This document shows positions 1 through 11,599 of a stretch of DNA of 64,000 nucleotides, piece after piece. Position 1 is the first letter of the stretch. Every line of letters starts with the position of its first letter. Below the pieces are notes generated by a model, which saw only the letters and a list, made by a program, of their open reading frames with translations, did no database searches and had not been told where the DNA came from. Source of the stretch: Dichetophora obliterata (Eukaryota; Arthropoda; Insecta; Diptera; Sciomyzidae); assembly GCA_963920525.1 (NCBI GenBank), contig OY986438.1, forward strand, positions 79,036,177 to 79,100,176, in the 5' to 3' direction. The position numbers were made by a program, and so were the translations under genes.

Positions 1-420
1 TAGCCCTTTGGTCCAGATTACATAATAAAACGAAGCACACCATAGCAAGCGCGACGCGCAGCCAATCAACCGGTAGCAATGGCGTAAAGACCACGGGTAG
101 CGACTCTCAGCATACAACTCAATACGGCCGGGTTCAAAGTTGAAACGCCTCTATACCATTGCAGTGAACTCTCGAATGCGATGTCCCTTCTCTCCCAACA
201 GGTTTTTGTTGCCATGACGATGATTTCATGCGCGATGGTGTGACACGCACCTCAACTCCGGAGCTAACATCATCAGCAAGTTCACGAGTGAGGAACTCGT
301 TCAATTTAGACTTGAAAATGCCATCGGCAACGAACTTTCGTTTTTTTTATATTTTAAAGCTTTATTTTTTAACACAACTTACACAGAACGTAATTAAAAA
401 AGAAAAGAAATTATAAAAAC
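1..420 (-). pseudogene. RpS3: RpS3 5' gene fragment, copy A (cut by window edge)
   Basis: On the minus strand, reading from about 330 down to 1, the translation gives [19 protein letters not shown] followed by [15 protein letters not shown] and, after frame changes, [14 protein letters not shown]. This is the N-terminal KH-domain region of ribosomal protein S3 of the small subunit. A frameshift after the TPSR codons, a stop before RFNF and a missing segment after the AES codons show it is dead. Upstream, positions 375-415 (minus strand) hold a pyrimidine-rich leader and a GTAAGT-like run shared with copy B near 6.85 kb. The promoter side was therefore copied too, which argues against a simple processed mRNA copy. 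The gene continues beyond base 1. Confidence 0.85.
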
Positions 421-540
421 AAACAATTTGTTTAAAATATATTTTATAATTAAAATCAAAAACTTGACACTCAATGTGTCAAAAAAAATTTCTATTTTTT
501 GATGTGAAGTAATAAAAAGAGCGCAAGACCGAGTTTTAAG

Positions 541-725
541 ATTGCTAGACTTCCAATTTCGGAGTTCCAGCTAAAACTCAGTATCAGCTAGAACCGAGTT
601 TCAAATTGAAGTTTTTATGCCTTAGATCTCTATGAAGAAATGACTTAGTACTCGGGAGAAAACTAAAAAGAGGTCTAGTACTCGATCTAGCATTAAAACT
701 CTGTGAAGAAATCGGCCGATAAAGT
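541..725 (-). repeat. Inverted-duplication arm upstream of RpS3 copy A
   Basis: On the minus strand this block (CGGCCGATTTCTTCAC, then GAGTTTTAATGCT, then CTCGGTTCTAGCT) matches plus-strand 6700-6830, which sits at the same place relative to RpS3 copy B. Copy A has about 45 extra bases in the middle and about 100 extra bases before the leader. The AACTCGG/TCTAGCT words recur within the block. Whether it is native RpS3 promoter DNA or a transposable element that captured RpS3 cannot be told here. Confidence 0.7.
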
Positions 726-2440
726 ACCATTGATAAAGAACTGAGTGACAACGGTGACACAATAGTGAGAACAAATAGAGCCATCACAACAAAACAAATT
801 TAACGGGAGGGGGGTGGGGAGGAAAAAAACCAAGTGGATTACTATAGGGAAGATTTTATATAAACCAAAATATTCGTAATTACTTTAGTCACACAACTGC
901 ATTCTTAGAGATAAATGGGGACATTCAAATTATATAGAGAATTTTAAAACAAAACTCAGTTTTATTAATAGCCTGGTATGAAAAAGTAGATTTTTAGCCA
1001 TATATTTTGATTGGAAAGAGATATTGGGGTAATTTTTTCACATAAATTATTTTTGAGACTTGACTTTTTTAAAAATACATATATATTTTTGTAAAAAATA
1101 TAAAAACAACATTTTGGAAAAAATAAATTTATCGAAAAAAATTAAAGGGTTTTCAATGACAAAACAGTAAAATAATTTTTGCGCTTAGCTGGAAGAATTT
1201 TTACAAATAAATGGTTTATCATGTGAAAGGTAGTCAGATGTGCAAGTTTTAAGTGATTTAATTTTTGCATCGAAAACAATTTTTCAGTCATTTTTTGGTT
1301 AAAAAGTCAATATTTTGCACCTTTTTTGACATACTTATAAAACATAGTTTTACTAACGCAAGGGTACAGTTCGCTCTATTTTTGTGAAGTGATTTTATTG
1401 AACTTTTGAACAAAAAAAATTTTAATGAAATTTATTAATGGACAGCTTTGATTTTCATGTCGTTATTTTCTCGTTCTTAGGTAACGATGTTTTATGAAAA
1501 AGTTGTTGTACTGAAAATTTTTACAATTTTGAATATATGTGAGTGTTTTTTATGTGAAAATAACAAAAAATTTTTAGAATTAAATACACACAAAACTCCG
1601 ATGCTAAAAAGTATTACCATAACAAAATAACCGTTACTTAAAAAATTTCGGAGGAGGCGTGGCAAAAATTAAGTATGTAAAATTTTAAGTTGGAATGCAT
1701 TTAATATGTGTATTTAGTTTAAGCGAAATCCGTTGAGCCGTTTAGATTTGTATAAATGCCAAACAAACAAACAGAAAATGAGTTTTATTACTATAGAATC
1801 GATGTTTTTCAGTTAAATGGAAAAACATTTTTACGTGCAATTAATTTTTGTGAAAATGCAAATAGCTTTAAAGGAATATTATTTAATTAAAATTTATGGA
1901 AACACCATTTTTTTAAAGTTAAAAAATAAGTTCAAGAATTTGCTCCGCTATGACCATTTTATGTTAAATGTCAATCAAACATGCCAACATTCTTTTGTAC
2001 TTATTATAAATATAAATATTTATGTGCATATATATATGTATTGGAGTGTATTTGGAAATAAATATATATGTATTAGTATGTACGTACGTATGAATATTTC
2101 AGTTAAATAATTTTCATTTTTGTACCGAAAAATTACTACTCAATCAAGCCAATATCTTGTCTTTTCGCAACTTTTTTAAAATGTAAAATTTTAAATTCCA
2201 TTTTTTTATTTATATAAAATGTTAAACAACTATTTAACATAAACAAAATGTCACATTATATAAATGAAATGAAAAAATGTATTATTAATTTAAATATACC
2301 TACAATCTGCTTCTGTATGTAAACTATTAATAAAAACATAGAACACATTTTAATATTTGTTCCAAAAACAAAAAAAAAAAACAAAAAAACTAAAATTATA
2401 AGAAAACTTGAACTCAAATATAAACATACAAAGTAATTGG
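726..2440. other. AT-rich stretch with no recognised gene
   Basis: I see only AT-rich DNA with short chance ORFs that lack recognisable domains. There is a G-rich run (GGGAGGGGGGTGGGGAGG) near 805-822 and a TA/GTA-rich stretch near 2020-2090. No inverted-repeat ends or coding similarity were found. Confidence 0.5.
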
Positions 2441-2499
2441 TTAAATTTAATATACCTAAAGCTACACTAAAATAAAACTTTTTTAAACTTAATCTAACT

Positions 2500-2620
2500 A
2501 AAATTAAATTGAAATAATATTTAATATAACTAAAACTAAATTCAACTAAAATTTAATATAACTAAAACTAAATTGAACTAAAGTTTAATATAAACTGCAA
2601 CTTAATTGAAATAAAGCTAT
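2500..2620. repeat. Degenerate ~32-bp AT-rich tandem repeat
   Basis: The phrase TTTAATATAACTAAAACTAA recurs at about 2520, 2552 and 2584 with a spacing near 32 bases. Weaker variants of ACTAAAA/TTTAATAT continue from about 2440 to 2760. It is a short, diverged satellite-like run. The surrounding 2.6-3.2 kb is otherwise featureless. Confidence 0.55.
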
Positions 2621-3379
2621 TATAAATTAAAATTAAATTAAAACCAGATAAATAACCTAAAATAACAAAAATTTACCGTAATAAAACACTATTATATAAT
2701 CCAAAATAAAATTTAACTTAAAATAACCTTATTTAAACTAAAACAAATTTATAAGAACTTAAACCAAAACGCAAAGTATAATTATTAAAATCAAACCCTA
2801 CTTACAAGAAATGTAATTTGAAAAAATAATATAAAAATTTAAATAAAATAAACCTACTCGTAAAACTTAAATTATAACAACAATAAAACGAATATAAATA
2901 GAAACTAATGTGCAATAAAAACTTATTATAACTAGAAATAAAGCTCCCTATTAAAAGTTTTGGTAATACTGAATTATTAAACATGTATACTTTTTTTTTA
3001 TTATAGTAAAACCTACAAAATTAATAATTAACGTTAAGGAATACCTACTGTATTTGATTTTTCCTAATTAGATAATATCAACGTTTTGTGATGTTTTCAT
3101 AAATTAATAATAATTAAATTTCGATTTTGTAATCTAAAATTAAATAATAAAGGGTTTTTATTTATTTGGTCAAGGGAGAAGAAGATGTTGCTTTTGGGAG
3201 GGTTTTTTTAAATTTTTAGCCCCTGAACTCTCACGGTAGGGTGGGAATTGTGTGTAGCTCGTTCACCAGAGCTCAGAGTTTTTTGGTTGGTTGATTGAGC
3301 CAGGGTTACCCAAATGGTTTTGCCTTTTGATTCTTTTTATTTTCAGATTTTTTCAGGTGGGGAATTTTTTTAATATGGT

Positions 3380-3665
3380 TTGAATCACCGACGTGCCGGT
3401 GACGCATGCACGTGATTATTTGTACGCCGAGGGTACACGTGGACGGCCACAAGACCCACCCCGCATCTCACCGAACTGCTAGTGATGGCAAGCCAGCACG
3501 TGAAGCCGTGGCCAACCTAGTATCCGCGGGTCACTTGACCGGGGCGTTGGTGCCATCTGTTTGAGGAGGCAGCATTTGTAAGGCTGGTCACTATATACCA
3601 GGGGTACTCTAATCGGGCGCCCTTAAAAGAAAATCTGCAGGGCTGCCGCCTCACAAAGTTGGTTC
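3380..3665. other. GC-rich island of unknown origin in AT-rich DNA
   Basis: The block from GAATCACCGACGTGCCGG to GGCTGCCGCC is clearly richer in GC than the neighbouring several kilobases. It has no long ORF in either strand. Its composition resembles the untranslated end of a mobile element, but I cannot name a family. Confidence 0.35.
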
Positions 3666-3938
3666 CACCGCTCCAACGAAATTTAAATAAAATTTTACTA
3701 ATTTTTGAACGTCGGTCAGTGCTTTTGAAAACTTCACCCCCGTTACAAGCCATGTACCTTTTTCGTTAGTTATGTCAAATATTTTATCAAAAACAGAACC
3801 TATATTTTTCCCATTTTTATATTTTATAAACTTTGAGCAACTGTTTAGAAGTTTTTCAATTTTTCTTTCCACTGAAGATTTTGTAATGCTGGGAAAATTA
3901 AGGTTGAGCCACAAATCGATCACTTCAGCTAACACCAT
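3651..3938 (-). CDS. Fragment of an unidentified protein, possibly transposon-linked
   Basis: A 95-residue open frame on the minus strand contains WLNLNFPSITKSSVERKIEK and SVFDKIFDITNEKGTWL. The spacing (a helical 'W-LNFP-I---SV-RKI' block followed by 'FDI---KGTWL') reads like real protein rather than chance AT-rich translation. It recalls multicopy insect proteins associated with DNA transposons, although I cannot assign a family. It runs into the GC-rich block downstream, where the frame ends. It is most likely a decayed fragment. Confidence 0.3.
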   Translation of the reverse strand: MVLAEVIDLWLNLNFPSITKSSVERKIEKLLNSCSKFIKYKNGKNIGSVFDKIFDITNEKGTWLVTGVKFSKALTDVQKLVKFYLNFVGAVEPTL

Positions 3939-3939
3939 T

Positions 3940-6340
3940 TCATACCTTTGTTTTTTACTTTTTTGTAATTTAGCTAAAACTTGATGGTTAGAGTTTGTTT
4001 AGGTATTTTACATAAGTCACTTTAGGAATTTTCCACATTTGGTATTTCGCGTCTTTTTGTTTTGTTTTGTTTTTCGAAAGAAATTATATTATTTGTCCAA
4101 ATTTTAGAATTTGTTTGCACGCAACGTTCACTTTTTAAAATACATTTTTAGGAACTTTATATTCTTTCGGTAAAAAGTAATAAACACAAATAAATTGCAC
4201 GGCACGTTTTATGTGAATTTGACAAACAAAATTCTTGATTCATAATCCACCGTTGCGTTGGCTATTGCTAGTTCAACATTAAAAAAGGATAAGCGAAAAA
4301 GAGATAGCTATAGTAATAAAAAACATATGTTTATCACACGGGTTCAAACTCAAATTTACTACTAGATTCCTAGGCTAATTTTAAATTGGTATAAATAACA
4401 AGTACAATTTTGACTGCCTCAGAAGCTCACCAGAAAATTTAGTTAGGTTTCCTCGTGGAGCTTTTTGAAATAAAACTAAAAAATAAAACGCAGTTATTAC
4501 TTTTTTACTATTCCTCATCACAAAACACTATGTAAAATAAAATTTTCAAGATAATTTTCAAAAGATTTACCCCTATTGTCTGGATAGGTTTCAATCAGAA
4601 CTTCAGAATCATTTTAAAATGTATTTGAAGCAATCCTGGCATCGAGCTTGCTTTTAATACAAAAATACTGCAGATTTGAATACAAAGATTGGTTAAAGTT
4701 TATGATGTCAATGAAAAAAAGTTAACGATTGAAATACCAAGGCTAAGAAGGCACCTCAAAGCTGTAGACATTGCTTTTAAAACATATTTTAACTGGATTT
4801 TTAAAAATTTATTTATAAATGGGTATTCGAAGAGTCTTTGCCGAATCCAGCACTTGGTTTAACATTATTTTTAACAATTTGTGTATCTGTTCATGAGAAA
4901 GAGCTTTTCGAATTAAATTAATAAAAAATTATTTACGATTTAGAATGGGGCAGTCAATGTTATCTATTGAAGCCGAAGAGGTTAATTAATTTTAGAGAGG
5001 AACATTGATTATGATGAAGTTATCGAAAAGTTTGTATCTCTGTATGCAGAAATAAGGAATTTAAAATCTTGATGCCTTAAAGTTTGATTTTATGAAAGAA
5101 TATCACTAAATATTTTTTTTAATTTTTTCAGACACCAAATCGATATATTTATTAGTGCAAAAGTTATGTCCCAATGAAGTGAAGTTTTCACTTTAATATG
5201 TACACTGGAATAGGTTCATACAGAATACATAGAAGTACGCTTGAAGTACGTTATTTATTTCACTTAATTAGTGTTCTCGTTTTTATTGTCACTTATTTTA
5301 TTTTGAGTAAAAAATGCAAACGACACCAAAAAAGCTGTCGCATAAAATCGATAGGTAAAAGCAATTGTCAATTTGATAATCACCTGGTTATCACGTAGAG
5401 CAGTTGTGATGATTTTGATTATTAACTATCAACTATCACCTTAGCCGATTCCTCCCCAATATGTGTATGTATTTACAAACTTCTCTTTTTTGTATAGAGA
5501 TTTTAGATGGATAAGGATAACCGCCCTTCAGGGTACAAAATGTATTTTAGGCTCCTGGTACCAGCAAGCCTAACTACGCCACTGCAACAACAATGCAAAA
5601 CCTAATAATAGAATATTGAAAATAATAGAAAATAATTTCGGTGGCTTCTTTGGCTTTCTTTGACTCCAAATGTTTTTTCTTTTAAAGCAGATAACGCTGT
5701 GCTATGGTTTTTCTCTTTTCCATTTCGTCAGAGATTTTCCTCATATTTCACTGGTTGCAACAATTTAAAAATTACAAAACACCACGAACAATTTTTTTAA
5801 TAAAAAAAAAATAAAAAAAACCGCGGCCGATAATAAGTATCTAAATTTTACGATGAAAATAAGTTATCTGTAAATTCAAAGGTACTTAAAAAAATTTACT
5901 CTACGTGCAAATTTGGATAAATGTAAAATTTTTTATTATGGTATATTAAAATAAAGAACAATCGTTGAATTTTGAGGTTTAGCAAAAACTAATTCTTTTA
6001 TAAACTCTTATGTCTCTTGTGAGTAGCAAACATTTATGCATTTTTGCTCGCCACTGTGTTTTAAAAATATAATGGCTTAACAATTTAAAAAATGGCTTAG
6101 TTGTGAAGCCTGGCAACAGTTACTTCAAATTTTACCATTTTATGTACAATTTGAAGCAAGAATTAATTTAATATGCAAGTAAATTTTATCTGCGTAATAT
6201 CTATGAGAGCGTAAAGTATATTTTGTAAAAACATGATAACAGTTTAATTAAATTAATTTGCATTATTTACTCAAAATGTTGTTTAATTTTTATATTAAAA
6301 TATTTTTATTACAATTGCGGGAATAATATTATAAATTCCA
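3940..6340. other. Stretch with no supported gene
   Basis: AT-rich sequence with scattered short ORFs, none with a recognisable motif. I saw no terminal repeats, no tandem array and no RNA gene. A long A-run followed by CCGCGGCCG occurs near 5800-5828. Confidence 0.45.
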
Positions 6341-6347
6341 ATTTTAG

Positions 6348-6602
6348 GTTTGCTACAAAACATGTGATGATTCCAATAGTGATGTGTTCCTAGTTAAATT
6401 GGGTAGCAAACAACACTCTCAAAAGAAGAAAAACTCAATTGAAATTGAGTTAAAAACACCGAAGCAACCCACCCAGCTACCAATACAAAAAGTCACCACC
6501 GAAACCCAAATAAACGAAACCGAATTAGATGCTGCGCTATCCGGAGCTTGCGGAAAAAAGAAAGGAAAGAAAGGAAAGGGAAAAAAAGGAAAGAAGAAAT
6601 AA
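6348..6602 (+). CDS. Candidate last exon of an unrecognised lysine-tailed protein
   Basis: A splice-acceptor-like CCAATTTTAG ends at 6347. From there an open frame runs VCYKTCDDSNSDVFLVKLG, then an EIELKTPK segment, and ends in a block made almost only of Lys and Gly (GKKKGKKGKGKKGKKK) before TAA at 6600. No ATG is needed if this is a 3' exon. Codons and composition look like real coding sequence in an otherwise AT-rich non-coding area. It lies between the two inverted RpS3 fragments. I do not recognise the family. It could be a live exon whose upstream exons lie outside what I can see, or a captured fragment. Confidence 0.4.
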   Translation, partial: VCYKTCDDSNSDVFLVKLGSKQHSQKKKNSIEIELKTPKQPTQLPIQKVTTETQINETELDAALSGACGKKKGKKGKGKKGKKK

Positions 6603-6699
6603 TCTTATAAAATAATGATTAAAAAAAATGTCGATTAATGAAAAAATTCAAATGTATACGAAACGAAGAGTTTTAATATATATATAAAACTCCATACGA

Positions 6700-6830
6700 G
6701 TTCTAAAGCCTTAACGGCCGATTTCTTCACAGAGTTTTAATGCTGGACCGAGATTTCTTCACGGAAATCTAAGGCAGAAAAACTTAAATTTTAAACTCGG
6801 TTCTAGCTAATACTTAGTTTCATAATTAGC
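6700..6830 (+). repeat. Inverted-duplication arm upstream of RpS3 copy B
   Basis: Plus-strand partner of the minus-strand block at 541-725. It shares CGGCCGATTTCTTCACAGAG, the ATCTAAGGCA phrase and AAACTCGGTTCTAGCT. It lies immediately upstream of the RpS3 leader of copy B, in the same relative order as in copy A. Confidence 0.7.
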
Positions 6831-6834
6831 TTTT

Positions 6835-7075
6835 ATAATTTCTTTTCTTTTTCTGAAACCACGTTCCGTGTAAGTTGTGAAAATATTCAAAATTGACATT
6901 AAAAAAAAAATGAGCCTTACAATATCAAAAAAATCCAAATTCGTTTCCGATGTCATGTTCAAGGCTGAATTGAAAGAGTTCCTCACTCGCGAACTTGCTG
7001 AAGATGGTTACTCCAGAGTTAAGGTTGCGTCACATCATCGCGCACTATCATGTCAACTAAAGCTCTGCAAAAAAC
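6835..7075 (+). pseudogene. RpS3: RpS3 5' gene fragment, copy B, with 5'-TOP-like leader
   Basis: The leader TTTCTTTTCTTTTTCTG is a long pyrimidine run like the 5'-terminal oligopyrimidine start of ribosomal-protein mRNAs. It is followed by a leader shared with copy A (ACGTTCC/TGTGTAAGTTGTG). From 6910 the frame reads [20 protein letters not shown] then [15 protein letters not shown], the N-terminus of ribosomal protein S3. After about 7040 the frame is lost (VASHHRAL against the expected RVTPSRTEI) and similarity ends near 7075. About 50 codons survive of a protein of roughly 245 residues, so this cannot make S3. The divergence from copy A is substantial. Confidence 0.85.
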
Positions 7076-7309
7076 CATCCAAGCGCAGTAGTTGTGTGTT
7101 GTTATTTTTTCTTATATCTACTTGTATCTGTTTCGCTCTCTCTGCATTGAGTATGCATGGATTATTTATTTTTCAGATAACGATGGAATGGGTATGAGAG
7201 AGTAAAATTACCAAGCATAAAAAATACGGTTACCTTTACTTGCAACATCTGGAGCATGTGACGTCGCACTAATAAAGAGCGAAAAAAGCAACAATAAAAT
7301 AAACACATT

Positions 7310-8778
7310 AGGGGTATTCACACTGACTTGGGTAGTTGGGTATGGGTAGATTGAGTACTTTTGGTTATTGCGAGCACCCTAAATTGCAATTGAGTACTTT
7401 ATAGAATAGTTTTGGGCAGTGCTGCATGTTTGTTTGATCTCCCCGGCTTATGTAGATGAGTGACAACTGGAAAAGGGTTGCCACCAAATCATTTTTTGTC
7501 ATTTTATGCTCGAAAAATTTAGGCCATTAATTGGGCGTAAAAAAAGTTATTCTATAAACGAGTAATTTTTAACGTGAACTTCGCAGCATTTTATCAGGGT
7601 AAAACGTTGTCCTGTCACATACCGGCTTACTGCCACATAAGAATTTTCATGCCAATCGGGAAAAAATTTCAATTTTTTGTATATCTGAACTGGCATAACT
7701 GTAGTGCGACTACGAATATTTTTAGTTCAGTTTTCGAAAGAAGCTATATGCACTAATTTACCAAACTTTAGTTTAATACGACCAAAACCGTCTAAAATAT
7801 AGGATTTTTATTGATTAGTAGGCGATAAAAGGGTGTTTGGCAAAATGTTCCTAAACTATCTTGTAGGCGAAACAAATCGACTGCCAAAATTTCAGCGCAA
7901 TCGGCTTAGTAGTCAGTTTTAATGATTTAAGAAAAAGTAGGCGTTGCTATAGAGCAACCACGCCCATTTTTAGTACTGTTCCCGAATGTAACCATACAAA
8001 CTAAATTACCAAATTTAAGTCTTGTACGACCAAAATCGTTCTAAATAAAGTATTTTTATTGTGGGCTGTAAAAGAGGGCGTGGACACCTATTTTTAATAC
8101 AGTTTCAGATAGTTACCATATTAACTAAATTACAAAATTTTAGTCTTATACGATCAAAACCGTTTGAAATTCATTTGTGGGCGGTAAAAGGGGGTGTGTA
8201 TTTTTTTTAATAACCGAGATATTAACTTTATTAACCGAGATATTAACAGATATTGTAAATTTGGTGTCCTTAGGTGTTACCGTTCCTGAGATCTTAAGAG
8301 ATACCGCACGAACGATTTTATATATATAGAAGGGCGGTAAAAGTAGCCGTAGTTATAGTTCAACCACTCCCATTTTTTGCTGATTTGTCGATAGTATACG
8401 AACTAAATTACAAGTTACAGTAAATTACAAAATTTTAGTCCAATACAACCGAATTCGTCTGATATGTAGCGTTTTAATTAACTTGTGGACGGAAATAGGG
8501 GGTGTGGCAATATTTTTAGTGTATTATTTGAGATATTAGCCTTGACAACAAATATTGTAAATTTGATGCCCTTAGGTCAATTATTGCCTATTTTTGCAAA
8601 AGGTTGTAACACATGAAAAAGTACTCAACTTGGCAAGAAAACAATCTACCCAAACAAGTCAGGGGGTCAGCTTGGGTAGATTGGTAGATGGGTACTTGGG
8701 TACAATGGTACTTTTCAAAAACAAAATGTACGGCATTTGCCAATCTACCCAACTACCCAAGTCAGTGTGAATACCCCT
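7310..8778. mobile_element. Non-autonomous DNA element, 33-bp TIR, ATT target duplication
   Basis: The left end AGGGGTATTCACACTGACTT continues GGGTAGTTGGGTA, and the same sequence is inverted at the right end (to 8778). ATT flanks both sides (7307-7309 and 8779-8781). The interior has no transposase. It is a series of diverged units with CGACCAAAACCGT and GGGCGGTAAAAGGGGGTGTGG motifs at about 7824, 8062, 8174, 8330 and 8482, related to arrays near 28.3 kb and 54.4 kb. An extra partial end (CAATCTACCCAAACAAGTCA) sits inside near 8640. A 3-bp target duplication would fit PIF/Harbinger-like mobilisation, but the superfamily is uncertain. Confidence 0.75.
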
Positions 8779-9148
8779 ATTATATTTATAAGTACAAAAC
8801 ATTTCAGTTTTCTATTTATTTCATAAAAAACAACAAACGCTTACTTTTAGATAACTTAATGAATTTAAAAATTAATGCACATAATGTTAAAAAAATTACA
8901 AGAATAAAAAACGTAAATCACATTTTTACGTAGGTACATATGACCGCAGGATTGACATGTGGTCGTAGTAAACAACAAAACACAAGAAGTTAGCGATCTG
9001 GAATATCCATATTGAATGGACATATCCATTTAAAAAATAGTTAAAACAGTTACTTCACTTAGTGGAACAGATAAAGAGAAAAAAGGCTTACACTACAATG
9101 AGAGCCAGAGAAAGAGATGGTATGTTCTCTGCTCATTCCAAAGTATAT

Positions 9149-9195
9149 ATGCACAAAGTGTGAGAAATAGAGGTGTTAGTGAGTTTTTGACACCA
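9149..9195 (+). repeat. Inverted partner of 15109-15152
   Basis: The segment ending AGAGGTGTTAGTGAG is present inverted at 15109-15152 with about 40 of 45 positions shared. The pair flanks the whole hAT composite at 9332-14755 and lies 130-350 bases outside its ends. It may be the ends of an older host element into which the hAT inserted. The 8.8-9.15 kb sequence to the left shows nothing else recognisable. Confidence 0.5.
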
Positions 9196-9489
9196 TGAAT
9201 TTCTTTGCTTCTGTCAAAAAATTGTGAGCGAAAGAGCGGAACTGTTGATAGTTGTCAAATTGTGTTATTTGTTTGAGTTGCTAGATGATGTGCTATAGTT
9301 TTTATAGTTTATTGTGCGAATTAAGTATAAACATTGGCGTCGGAAGCGGGGGAAAAGTTGCCCCCCACTTTTTTAGCCAGATAAACAATTTAAAAAGAAA
9401 ACTTCAAAAGTTATTCAAAATGTCAGTTTTTTTTACAACGATAATATTTTTGTATTAGATATTTTCCTCTTCTTTCTTTCTTCTTCATA

Positions 9490-11207
9490 AGGTCACCAGT
9501 AGAGCGAGCACTGCGGAAACCATATTGACGGTCACTGAGCAGTTGGTTGCGCTCTAGATAGTTCACAATGTTGAAGTTTATTACGCTCTCCATAACTTTC
9601 GAAAGCGTAGAGCATATCGCAATGGGTCGGTAGTTTGCAGGGTTCGTGGCATCACCCTTTTTAGGCACCGGCTGGACATTTGCCACCTTCCAACAAAATG
9701 GAAATGCTCCTGTTCTATAGAAGACGTTGAAAAGGTTGCGCAAAGGCCGAGCCAGCGAAGAAGCACACATTTTAAGCACAATTGGCGGTATGCCGTCAGG
9801 GTCAGAGGCTTTGTTTACGTTGAGATTTGTAAGGACCCTTTTAACTGCTCTCGTTCGAAAGTATATCTCCTGCATTGCAGAAGATCCACCCCCAACAAAA
9901 GGCAGTGGCTGATTGCTATCCGAGAGAGTGGAATTTTGTGCAAACAATCAGCCAATAGGTTCGCTTTATCCGCCGGGTCAGTGAAGATTTAGTCATCTTT
10001 TAAAAGAGCTGGAATCGATGACGATGTCTGGTTCTTAACTCTTTTAACAAATGACCAAAAATTTTTGCTCCCTTTGGAGCAGAGAAGAACCTGTTCTCGA
10101 ATGCGAGCTTCGTGCAGAAACTTTTCGCGTTTAAAAATTGCATTACAGCGATTCCTTGCCTCGATGCGAAGTCTTTTAGTATCAGTATTCTTGTTAGAAC
10201 GCCAATTCTGAAAGGCTTCCTCTTTGAACATGACTGCAATCCTGCAAGTCTCATTAAGCCATGAGTGCTCTTTTGGTTTAAAGCTTCTCATCTTATTGGA
10301 AATGAAAGACCGCATACCTAAAAAAATAATTTCTTGTACCATGACAGCCGCGGCATTCACATTTCTATCAGCGAAACATAATTTCCAATTGAAGTTGCGA
10401 TAAAAATTATTTAACGCAGTCCAATTTGCCTTTCCATAAAACCATGCAGTCCTCTTCGGGGCTTAAGGCGTAGAGGTGCAGGGGTTAGAATATGGAAAAA
10501 CAGCGGAGATACAATGGTACAATGGGCCGAGTTACCAAGAGGTGCGTTGACACTCACATCATATTTTTTATGATGTGAAGTCAGAAAAAGGTTAAGGGAA
10601 TTATGGTTATGCATATAACTTTGAGGAAAAAAGTGGGTTCCTTCACTAGTTGAATCAATTGGTTCGATTCAGCAAATAGCTCAACATATTGCCCAACAGG
10701 TGTCAATGGGCCCGAGTGACGTAACCAAACCGGGTTGTGGACATTGAAATCGCCTGCTACAACGATCTCACTGTCAGGAAACAACCCCAAAATATGCGTA
10801 ATCGAATCAGAGAGAGAGTCCAGTTTGTTAAAAGTGGGCTCTCTTCCTAGATTCGGGCTTCTATAAATAAAACAAAAATGCAGCAAGTGAGAGCAAAGCC
10901 TGAACATAACCCACATTGAGCTAATCTCTGGATCGGTCACGTTCAGACTCCTCTCACACTGGTACGCTACATCCGTTCTTATAAAAAGGGCGATGCCTCT
11001 ATGCAAAGAAAATAATGGCAATAAGCGGTACCCACGTATATGAAAATCCAGTGGATCTGCATCCTCGGCCACCTGGGTCTCGCCTAGTGCCATTATTTGA
11101 GGCCTATGTAGAGTACAATGAACATATACCGCGAAAAAATTCGCCCTCAGTCCACGAATATTGCAAAAATCTATGCGAAAATGACCCGACATTTCCGCAC
11201 CATGCAA
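9490..11207 (-). pseudogene. Non-LTR retrotransposon ORF2 (endonuclease, linker, RT start)
   Basis: Reading down from 11207, the minus strand encodes an apurinic-type endonuclease (FRIDFCNIRGLRANFFAVYV at the N-terminus, ALGETQV with the catalytic E, then IVVAGDFNVHNPVW). A linker with the PKEHSWLNETC segment (10360-9989) follows, then the RT N-terminal part (VNKASDPDGIPPIVLKMC, PKKGDATNPANYRPIAICST, QYGFRSARSTGDL). Frameshifts break it near 10620 and 10390, and a stop lies near 9990. It stops before the catalytic YxDD box, so the copy is 3'-truncated as well as broken. The motifs suit R1/Jockey-group elements. It lies inside the hAT, opposite in strand. Confidence 0.8.
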
Positions 11208-11599
11208 ATATTAAACAAATAAGGGCATATAAGGTAATTTAGGTAATTAGTTACGGCTGCAAGAGAATTGCACAACATGAGCAAAACAAAAGTACTGAAG
11301 CAAGTGTTATGCCTTTACTTCAGCAGAATTTAGCCCACTATGCAACCCTACTTACAAACGTAACTAATGGGAGAGGATTCCAGAGATGACGGAAACGAAG
11401 ACAACAACAATAACTTACACTGCGAGGAGCATAGAAAAGCCCCTCGCGTGGTCAGCTAAAAAAAGTGCACTGCTGTCCAGCGATGATGATGCTGCAGCTA
11501 GCGGCTCTCTTTGAAACAGGTTTTGCTGCTGTGCTGTTGATGATGTACTTGTTGAAGCTGCTGTTATGTTGTTGTTGTTGTTGTTGTTTAATTTTTTTT

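Noticed and set aside
1817..2110. 97-codon plus-strand ORF
   Set aside because: Composition follows the AT-rich background (Ile/Asn/Tyr/Lys), with no motif.
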